This document shows, piece by piece, positions 23,160 through 29,362 of a stretch of DNA of 29,362 nucleotides. Each line of letters opens with the position of its first letter. Position 1 is the first letter of the stretch. The notes under the pieces are model-generated. The model was not told where the DNA came from, searched no databases, and saw only the letters and a list, made by a program, of their open reading frames with translations. A program made the position numbers and the translations under genes. The DNA is from UBA4844 sp050943255 (GTDB lineage: Bacteria; Bacillota; Syntrophomonadia; Syntrophomonadales; Syntrophomonadaceae). The DNA lies in the NCBI GenBank assembly GCA_050943255.1, contig JBMNOV010000020.1, positions 1-29,362 on the forward strand, in the 5' to 3' direction.

Positions 23160-25064
23160 TTATATATCCAAGTTAGTTACATACCTGGCATTGGCTTCGA
23201 TAAATTCCCTGCGGGGCTGGACATTTTCACCCATCAAATCAGAAAATATTTCATCAGCCCGGATGGCATCATCTATAGTAATTTGTAATATAGTTCGTTT
23301 TTCCGGGTCCATAGTAGTTGACCACAACTGTTCCGGGTCCATTTCCCCCAAACCTTTGTAACGTTGGATGGTCCATTTTTTATTGGATTCCTGGATAAAA
23401 CTATTCATTTTGCCTTCATCATGAAAATAATGTATTTCATTTCCCCGCTTTAATCCATATAAAGGGGGCTGAGCGATATAAACATAACCATGTTCTATAA
23501 TTTGCTTCATAAAGCGGTAAAAGAAAGTTAAGAGCAATATCCTAATATGAGATCCATCTACATCGGCATCAGTCATAATAAAGATACGGTGATAACGTGC
23601 CTTATTAATATCAAAATCTTCATCAATACCAGTGCCAATAGCAGTAATCAAAGATTTTATTTCTTCATTGGATAATACCCGATCAAGTCGTGCTTTTTCC
23701 ACATTAAGTATTTTTCCGCGCAGTGGCAAAATAGCCTGGAAATTTCGATCTCTTCCCTGCTTGGCTGACCCACCGGCAGAATCACCCTCTACTATAAAAA
23801 GCTCACTTTGAGCTGGATTTTTGTTACTGCAATCAGCCAGTTTGCCTGGTAAGGCAGTAGATTCCAAAGCGCTTTTACGCCGGGTTAGTTCCCGCGCTTT
23901 CTTAGCTGCCTCACGAGCACGCCGGGCTGATAACGCCTTTTCAATTATTTTTTTGGCTATATTAGGGTTTTCATTAAGGTAGTTTTCCATGTTCTCGTAT
24001 AAACTGCTTTCAACTATTCCTCTAATATAGGTATTACCTAATTTAGTCTTGGTTTGTCCTTCAAATTGAGGGTCTTTTACCAGAACTGAAATTATTGCGA
24101 CCATCCCTTCTCGGATATCTTCTCCACTTAGATTAGAATCACTCTCTTTTAAAGAATTATTTCTTTTAGCGTAGTCATTAATTACCCGGGTTAGTCCATT
24201 TTTGAAACCAACTTCATGGGTACCACCTTCCTGAGTGCGAATGTTATTAGCGAATGAATAAAGATTTTCGCTGTAGCCAGTATTATATTGAATTGCTACC
24301 TCTACGATGACCTCTTCTTTTTCAGCACTAAAATATATTGGATCAGGATTTATTATATCTTTGTTTTTGTTTACATAAGTTACAAAATCGTACAATCCTT
24401 TTAAATAGTGAAATTCTTTTTGGTACAATTCTGCTTCCCTTTTATCTTCAAATATAATTTTTAATCCCCGATTAAGAAAAGAGAGTTCCCGTAGACGCTG
24501 TATAATAATATCACGATCAAAATTAATTTCATCAAAAATATCAGAATCAGGATAAAACAATATTGAAGTACCATTTTCCTTAGAATTACCTATTATTTCT
24601 AACTCACTAACTGGTTTGCCTTTTTGATATACTTGTTTATATATTAAACCATCCCGCTTTATAGTAATTTCCATTTTGGAAGATAAGGCACTTACAACTG
24701 ATAAACCAACTCCATGAAGTCCGCCTGATATGGTATAACCACTGCCGCCAAATTTACCCCCCGAATGCAGGGTAGTCATAATTACTTCAATAGCAGGTAT
24801 TCCCATTTGCGGATGAATATCTACTGGTATACCACGACCATTATCACTAACTAATATACTATTATCAGCATTAATACTGACATAAACTCTGTCACAATAT
24901 CCTCCGACTGATTCATCTATGCTATTATCTACAATTTCAAAAACCAGGTGATGCAATCCTTTTATACCTGTTGAACCTATGTACATACCTGGTCTTTTCC
25001 GTACTGCCTCTAATCCTTCAAGTACTTGTATATCTGAGGCGTTATAAGAATTTTCTATGTTCAA
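23160..25064 (-). CDS. gyrB: DNA gyrase subunit B
   Basis: GyrB is the ATPase subunit of gyrase. The 634-residue protein has the GHKL ATPase motifs EIVDNSIDE (near 43-51), DNGRGIPV and GGLHGVGLSVV, the transducer domain, and the Toprim domain with the acidic EGDSAGGSA and DADVDGSHI motifs and PLRGKILNVEKA. The C-terminal LWSTTMDPEKRT and GENVQPRREFIEANA segments are standard. Length is close to the Bacillus protein, without the insert of proteobacterial GyrB. TTG 25064 is the start, with AAGGAGG eight bases upstream inside the end of remB. Confidence 0.97.
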   Translation of the reverse strand: MNIENSYNASDIQVLEGLEAVRKRPGMYIGSTGIKGLHHLVFEIVDNSIDESVGGYCDRVYVSINADNSILVSDNGRGIPVDIHPQMGIPAIEVIMTTLHSGGKFGGSGYTISGGLHGVGLSVVSALSSKMEITIKRDGLIYKQVYQKGKPVSELEIIGNSKENGTSILFYPDSDIFDEINFDRDIIIQRLRELSFLNRGLKIIFEDKREAELYQKEFHYLKGLYDFVTYVNKNKDIINPDPIYFSAEKEEVIVEVAIQYNTGYSENLYSFANNIRTQEGGTHEVGFKNGLTRVINDYAKRNNSLKESDSNLSGEDIREGMVAIISVLVKDPQFEGQTKTKLGNTYIRGIVESSLYENMENYLNENPNIAKKIIEKALSARRAREAAKKARELTRRKSALESTALPGKLADCSNKNPAQSELFIVEGDSAGGSAKQGRDRNFQAILPLRGKILNVEKARLDRVLSNEEIKSLITAIGTGIDEDFDINKARYHRIFIMTDADVDGSHIRILLLTFFYRFMKQIIEHGYVYIAQPPLYGLKRGNEIHYFHDEGKMNSFIQESNKKWTIQRYKGLGEMDPEQLWSTTMDPEKRTILQITIDDAIRADEIFSDLMGENVQPRREFIEANARYVTNLDI

Positions 25065-25067
25065 AAA

Positions 25068-25316
25068 CTAGACCTCCTTATAATAATTAGAAACTCTTTT
25101 GCTAAGGGTAATAGATGAAATGGGAGATTTGTAGACCTTGTCATTACAAATAATCAAGGTTTTTTCCTTTCCCTCTTTACATAAACTAATTAATTTATTT
25201 TCTAATTTCGCTATATCTATAATGTCTTTTAGATCCTCTGAAGGATATCTAATATTTAGTAAAGCAATAACTTTTTCCGAAGAAATAATGAAATTGTTGC
25301 CTAAATGAATATACAA
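25068..25316 (-). CDS. remB: RemB/YaaB-family (DUF370) regulator of extracellular matrix
   Basis: The 82-residue protein begins MYIHLGNNFIISSEKV and has the SPISSITLSKR motif near its C-terminus, both typical of the RemB/YaaB family found between recF and gyrB in Bacillus. In Bacillus, RemB contributes to control of biofilm matrix genes; the related RemA is a DNA-binding protein. The start is TTG 25316, seven bases after GGAG; a TTG two codons earlier (25322) is too close to that site. Its stop is three bases before gyrB, so the genes are coupled. Confidence 0.85.
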   Translation of the reverse strand: MYIHLGNNFIISSEKVIALLNIRYPSEDLKDIIDIAKLENKLISLCKEGKEKTLIICNDKVYKSPISSITLSKRVSNYYKEV

Positions 25317-25329
25317 AATCAAACTCCTT

Positions 25330-26424
25330 TCATTGAAGTTTTCCGTTAATAACTGTGTAGATTATAACTGCATTATTTTTTTTTATGTCTTTTAATCTAA
25401 CTGAGGTTAGAAAACTCTGAAATTCTGCTTCATTTAGATAATCAAGTAATAAATATTGCTTTTTATTATCAAGCTCTGATAATACCTCATCTAAAAGAAA
25501 AACAGGATAAAAATCGCTAATTGTATTAAATGTAATCATTTCCGCAAGTTTAATTGCTACCACAATATTCCTTTGTTGTCCTTGGGAGGCAAAATATCTA
25601 GCAATCTTACCGTTTTGATATATATTAATATCATCTAGATGAGGTCCGATTAAGGTGTTTTTTTGTTTAATTTCGTCTTCATGTTTTAGATTTATCTGCT
25701 TTTTCAATGCTTCTTTTAATACATTTGCATCAATCTTATCGCTATCAATAGGAAAAGAAAGTGCATATCTTATCTTAAGAATAATATCTTCGTCATTTAA
25801 TTTATTATAAACAGCTGCTGCTTTTTCATCTAATACATTTATCAACTTAATCCGAGCCATGATTATACGGGCAGCATTCTCAATAAAAAGTTGGTTAATA
25901 ATTTCAAAAGATGTACTGTTAGTTTGCTCTTTTTTTAGTAACAAATTCCTCTTTTTTAAAATCTTTGTATAACTAACAAAATCTGAGTAATATTCCTTAA
26001 AAATTTGTTTTAATAAAACATCTATAAAATTCCTGCGTTTTCCGGGGGCTCCTTTAATTAAAGATAAATCGTCTGGAGTAAACAAAACTACCCGCAGACG
26101 ATCGTAATGGCGATGAGTTGTTTTTTTTGAATTTATTGTATATTTTTTACCATTACTAATATTATATTGTAAATTTGATTCTATTTTTCTCTCTTTACAA
26201 GTATAACACCCTTGTATATGAAAAGAGTCTTTATCATAATTAACTAAATTTTTATCAATATTAGTGCGAAAGGAATTGCCCGTTGCCAGAACATAAATTG
26301 ACTCTATAATATTAGTTTTACCTTGACCATTATCTCCCTGCAAAATATTCAAGCCTGGTCCAGGTTGGTAATGAATATTTAAAATATTTCGGAAATTTGC
26401 AATTTCCAATCGCTTTAATTTCAA
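25330..26424 (-). CDS. recF: DNA replication and repair protein RecF
   Basis: RecF is an SMC/ABC-type ATPase that with RecR and RecO directs RecA to gaps. The 364-residue protein has Walker A GDNGQGKT at 30-37, the ABC-type signature FASQGQQRN near 277-285 and Walker B in PVFLLDEVLSELD. Start is TTG 26424; the nearest GGAGAG is about 13 bases upstream, a little far. dnaN ends 27 bases before. The small S4-domain gene usually present between dnaN and recF in Bacillus (yaaA/rlbA) is absent here. Confidence 0.95.
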   Translation of the reverse strand: MKLKRLEIANFRNILNIHYQPGPGLNILQGDNGQGKTNIIESIYVLATGNSFRTNIDKNLVNYDKDSFHIQGCYTCKERKIESNLQYNISNGKKYTINSKKTTHRHYDRLRVVLFTPDDLSLIKGAPGKRRNFIDVLLKQIFKEYYSDFVSYTKILKKRNLLLKKEQTNSTSFEIINQLFIENAARIIMARIKLINVLDEKAAAVYNKLNDEDIILKIRYALSFPIDSDKIDANVLKEALKKQINLKHEDEIKQKNTLIGPHLDDINIYQNGKIARYFASQGQQRNIVVAIKLAEMITFNTISDFYPVFLLDEVLSELDNKKQYLLLDYLNEAEFQSFLTSVRLKDIKKNNAVIIYTVINGKLQ

Positions 26425-26451
26425 ATTTTGTATTTCACTCTCCTATAGTAA

Positions 26452-27591
26452 TTATTTTGCAGTTCGTAAGGGTACTAATACATATAAATAATTATCTTTG
26501 TCGGGATTTGTTATAAGTGAAGGTCCTAGCATTCCTGATAGTTTTATTTCGCATTCTTCACATTCCATATTTAAATTTTTAATTATATCTAAAAAGTAAT
26601 TGGTATTGAATGAAATCTTTAGATTTTTATCACCTTCGATTTTTACTTTTTCAATTACCTCTTTTATTTCTCCCATTATTTCGGAAAAAGAATTAATTTC
26701 TATCTCGTTTTCACTAATATCAAGTTGAACATTTTGGATTTTAAGCTTGTCACCTGTGGGCATAGTTCGTGCTCTTTCTAGGGTATCTGCTAATAAGCTG
26801 GTTTTTATTTTTATGGTAGTAACAAAGTTTGTAGGTATTACTAAATCATAATTAGGGTACTGTCCTTCTATAATTCGAGATTGTAAAATAAAGTTATTTT
26901 TTAAAAATACAACATTATTAGCACAAAGGGCAATATTAATTATTTCGTCAGTGTCGTCTAGAATGCGGAGCAATTCATTAACTGTGCGAGTAGGAATTAT
27001 AAATGAAAAAGGCTCAGATTCGCATTCCTGTAAAATAAAACTATAACAAGCTAACCGATGGGTATCTGAAGCAACTATTTTTAATATATTGTCATTTTTA
27101 ATATCAAATAAAACACCAGTAAATACCTGTCTAAAATGGGTTAAAGACGCGGCAAAATAAGTTTTTCTAAGTCCCTCTTTTAGTGTTTTTTGGGGAATTG
27201 CAAATTTTTGTTGGATTTTATCTAGCAGTAGGTCAGGGTACTCACCACTGGGATAAGTATTAATATAACTGGTTGAACGGCCGTATTGAATTTTTAATTT
27301 GGCTTTTTCTTCATTAAATTCCATCGTAATAAGTCTGTCTGGTAATAGTTTTATAAAATCTGTGAAATAATGTGCATTTACAAGAACAGTACCTTCTTTT
27401 AATACTTCCAAATTACTTGTAGATGCTTTTATACCTATTTCCATATCTGTGGCTGTTATTATAAGCCCTTCGGATTCATCAGTCTTTATTAATAAACCAG
27501 ATAAAACAGGGATTGTATTCTTGTTTGATGCTGCCCGATAGACCATATTAGTTAGATTAGTTAGCTCTTTTTTATTGATGTTAATTTTCAT
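26452..27591 (-). CDS. dnaN: DNA polymerase III beta sliding clamp
   Basis: The clamp encircles DNA and tethers the replicative polymerase; it is loaded by the DnaX complex encoded in this window. The 379 residues fold as three similar domains (about 1-125, 126-250, 251-379). Landmarks include the N-terminal region with AASNKNTIPVLSGLLI (19-34) and the C-terminal LVPLRT before the stop. ATG 27591 has GGGGAGG upstream. It is downstream of dnaA across a 178-base gap that carries the origin. Confidence 0.96.
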   Translation of the reverse strand: MKININKKELTNLTNMVYRAASNKNTIPVLSGLLIKTDESEGLIITATDMEIGIKASTSNLEVLKEGTVLVNAHYFTDFIKLLPDRLITMEFNEEKAKLKIQYGRSTSYINTYPSGEYPDLLLDKIQQKFAIPQKTLKEGLRKTYFAASLTHFRQVFTGVLFDIKNDNILKIVASDTHRLACYSFILQECESEPFSFIIPTRTVNELLRILDDTDEIINIALCANNVVFLKNNFILQSRIIEGQYPNYDLVIPTNFVTTIKIKTSLLADTLERARTMPTGDKLKIQNVQLDISENEIEINSFSEIMGEIKEVIEKVKIEGDKNLKISFNTNYFLDIIKNLNMECEECEIKLSGMLGPSLITNPDKDNYLYVLVPLRTAK

Positions 27592-27769
27592 GATTTAAAC
27601 CTCCCCTAAGTAGTTCTGAATCTTTGTGATTTTGCATATATTTATAATTTATAAACATTTAGCAGTAATAGTAGTAGGTAACTTGAATTTGTGGATAAGT
27701 TATTGAATATATGATTTTATGGTTGTTTTTATACTTGATAAAGTTGTTGATAATTAAGGAATATTAAGA
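27592..27769. other. oriC: Replication origin region between dnaA and dnaN, with DnaA boxes and DnaA-trio
   Basis: Read on the minus strand, a perfect DnaA box TTATCCACA (27690-27698) is followed after 12 bases by CTACTACTATTACTGCTAAA (27659-27678), the repeated three-base pattern of a DnaA-trio. This is the arrangement of the Bacillus unwinding site. A second box TTATCAACA lies at 27745-27753. The region is very AT-rich. Fewer clear boxes are seen than in Bacillus. Opening of the duplex here is inference from the pattern. Confidence 0.8.
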
Positions 27770-29064
27770 TTAATTTGGGTTAATTATTTTGGTTATTTTG
27801 TTAATAACATTTACAAGATCATTATCAGATTGTAAGTCTCGCTCAACTTTTTCATTAGCGTGTATTACTGTAGTGTGATCACGGCCACCGAATTGTTCTC
27901 CTATTTGAGGATAAGATGCATCTGTTAGTTTACGGCAAAGGTACATAGCTATTTGTCTAGGGTATACTAATTGTTTATGGCGTTTTTTTGATAGTAAATC
28001 GCTGACATCAATCCCATAGTAATCAGCTACTATCTTTTGAATTGATTCAATGGTAATTTTTTTGGGGATGGGGGGAGGTAAAATGTCTTTTAAAGCTTCA
28101 GTAGCCGTAGCCATGTTAAGTGGTTTGTTAGTAATAGTGGCAAATGCTACTAAACGGACAAGTGCTCCCTCTAACTCACGTATATTACTATCAATATAAT
28201 TGGCTATATAATCAAGTATATCATAGGGAACATTAAGATCTTCGGTCTGGGCCTTCTTTCTTAATATAGCTATACGTGTTTCAAGATCCGGGGGTTGGAT
28301 ATCAGTAATCAAGCCCCATTCAAAACGAGAGCGCAGACGATCTTCTAATGTTGGTATATTACGGGGAGGGCGGTCACTTGAGATAACCAGCTGTTTATTA
28401 GATTCATATAGAGTATTAAAAGTATGAAAAAATTCTTCTTGTGTTCTCTCTTTACCTGCAAGAAATTGAATATCGTCTATTAATAAAACATCGACTCCAC
28501 GATAGCGATTACGGAAGCCTGCTGTATTATCATCTTTTATGGAACTTATCAGCTCGTTAGTAAATTGTTCTGAGGAAACATAAACTACTGAGTATTGTGT
28601 TTTTTTTTTATTATATGGTGACCAATAGCCTGCATGAGATGAGTTTTCCCCAGGCCAACTCCACCATAAATAAAAAGTGGATTATAAGCTTTTGCTGGAG
28701 ATTCGCCTACTGCATAACAAGCAGCATGAGCAAAGCGATTACTGTTACCTATAACAAAGGTTTCAAAAGTATATTTATGATTAAGGGTTGAAATACCTTC
28801 TTTTTTAAATTGGGATTCAGTATTTATAATTAGTTCAATATTTTGATGGGTGAAGTTACGAATTTTATTTTGAAGGTTTTCAAGATAACGTGATTCAATC
28901 CATTCCTTAGTAAGGGAATTAGGAACACTTATATAAACTCGATCATCGCGATATGTTTTGAACTTAGCCTGAGAAAACCAAATATCAAAACTACTTGCAT
29001 CAATCTCTTCAGCTAATACCTCTAAAACTTGGTTCCAGACAGCTGAAAAGTTATATTTTTGCAT
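27770..29064 (-). CDS. dnaA: Chromosomal replication initiator DnaA, reading frame interrupted at an A10 run
   Basis: DnaA binds origin boxes and opens DNA. Read with one frame change the product is 431 residues, close to the family length. The first frame (29064 to 28585) gives domain I, a very short domain II and Walker A GGVGLGKT (134-141), then stops at codon 160. The next frame continues without loss: VVYVSSEQFTNEL, Walker B LLIDDIQFL, RLRSRFEWGL, and domain IV with the DHTTVIHA signature near the end. The switch falls in a run of ten A (28600-28609). One extra A, or a -1 shift there, restores the gene exactly. All motifs are intact, so this is not a decayed gene; slippage or a sequencing error explains it. 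ATG 29064 has AGGAGGA upstream. Confidence 0.92.
28600..28609 (-). other. A10 slippery run at the dnaA frame break
   Basis: Ten A residues on the coding strand (AAA AAA AAA plus one) contain A-AAA-AAA heptamers, suited to -1 ribosomal frameshifting, and are long enough for polymerase slippage. Unshifted translation stops 15 bases later at TAG (28585-28587), after HNTQ. The unshifted product would have 159 residues, ending just after Walker A. Confidence 0.85.
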
Positions 29065-29246
29065 TATAATTATTCCTCCTGTTAATTTGTGAAAAAGGCC
29101 TGTTAATAAATAGTGAAAGTTGTGGATAAATAAAGAAATAAAAATTTCCCTAAAATATCCTGTTTTTTTAGGGTTTATCCTAAAAACTTAGTATAATGAT
29201 AGCAGATTGATAAAGATTTTAGAAGTATTTAGAAAGCTATGGAATC
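29065..29246 (-). promoter_or_regulatory. dnaA leader and rpmH-dnaA gap with a DnaA box
   Basis: A perfect DnaA box TTATCCACA (minus strand, 29121-29129) lies in the dnaA leader and may serve autoregulation and origin function. A TATACT -10 candidate (29190-29195) lacks a good -35. Two copies of CCTGTTAAT, each followed shortly by GTGAAA (29078-29094 and 29099-29118), form an imperfect direct repeat. The dnaA ribosome binding site is at about 29074-29080. Confidence 0.55.
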
Positions 29247-29276
29247 TTGACATTACAGGCATTTAATCAATATAAT
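29247..29276 (+). promoter_or_regulatory. Consensus promoter of rpmH
   Basis: TTGACA (29247-29252) and TATAAT (29271-29276) are perfect consensus boxes 18 bases apart on the plus strand. Transcription would start about 30 bases before the rpmH ATG. Confidence 0.82.
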
Positions 29277-29313
29277 TATAACGTGTTGGAAAAATCGAGG
29301 AGGCTTGTATATA

Positions 29314-29362
29314 ATGAAGAGAACTTATCAACCCAAAAATAGGCAAAGGAAAAAAGAGCATG
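29314..29362 (+). CDS. rpmH: 50S ribosomal protein L34, 5' part only
   Basis: Sixteen codons are present before the window ends, reading MKRTYQPKNRQRKKEH, the highly conserved beginning of L34. GAGGAGG (29297-29303) is the ribosome binding site. Divergent rpmH and dnaA is the common bacterial origin arrangement. The gene continues beyond the window, presumably into rnpA. Confidence 0.95.
   Translation, partial: MKRTYQPKNRQRKKEH

Noticed and set aside
27770..28312. Treating the 3' part of dnaA as a separate gene or as a pseudogene
   Set aside because: The stretch up to 28599 continues the same protein without gaps once one base is added, and all motifs are intact.

Overview
This window is the replication-origin neighbourhood of an AT-rich, low-GC Gram-positive bacterium, most likely a strictly anaerobic member of the Clostridia. 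Supporting signs are the block rpmH / dnaA-dnaN-recF-remB-gyrB-gyrA, the block dnaX-ybaB-recR-yaaL-bofA behind a large Firmicutes-type SRP RNA, a sporulation-type BofA protein, a T-box leader, a ferredoxin-dependent 2-oxoacid oxidoreductase and a hybrid cluster protein. A syntrophic or acetogenic clostridium would fit, but genus cannot be decided here. Almost everything lies on the minus strand; only the partial rpmH at the right edge is clearly on the plus strand, so the chromosome diverges at the right end of the window.

Reading along the direction of transcription (right to left): rpmH diverges from dnaA. The dnaA-dnaN gap carries DnaA boxes and a DnaA-trio-like unwinding site. Then come dnaN, recF, remB, gyrB and gyrA. 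The striking point is that dnaA is split by a single missing base in a run of ten A, so that full-length DnaA requires slippage, unless the run is a sequencing error. Next is pdxS-pdxT (pyridoxal phosphate synthase).

Around 12.7-19 kb lies a serine-centred region: a serine-specific T-box (specifier UCC, acceptor-pairing UGGC) precedes a class V aminotransferase, serA and serS. Downstream are tRNA genes for all four serine isoacceptors (UGA, GCU, CGA, GGA) plus two arginine tRNAs (ACG, CCU), with tadA, whose product edits tRNA-Arg(ACG), among them.

From about 12.5 to 9.0 kb a nitrosative/redox-stress cassette is found: a Crp/Fnr-family regulator, hcp, a YgbA-family protein and a small cupin. 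A perfect 16-bp palindrome sits at the class II activator position of the hcp promoter, and a degenerate copy overlaps the regulator's own promoter region. An nfo gene follows with no ATG/GTG/TTG at its homology-supported start (probably AUU). These genes separate tadA from the SRP RNA and dnaX, which are close neighbours in Bacillus.

At the left are dnaX-ybaB-recR-yaaL-bofA, with an 89-bp MITE-like palindromic element flanked by 7-bp direct repeats between ybaB and recR. Last comes a five-gene operon made of a P-loop protein of unknown function and the four subunits of a 2-oxoacid:ferredoxin oxidoreductase, ending in a terminator near the left edge.
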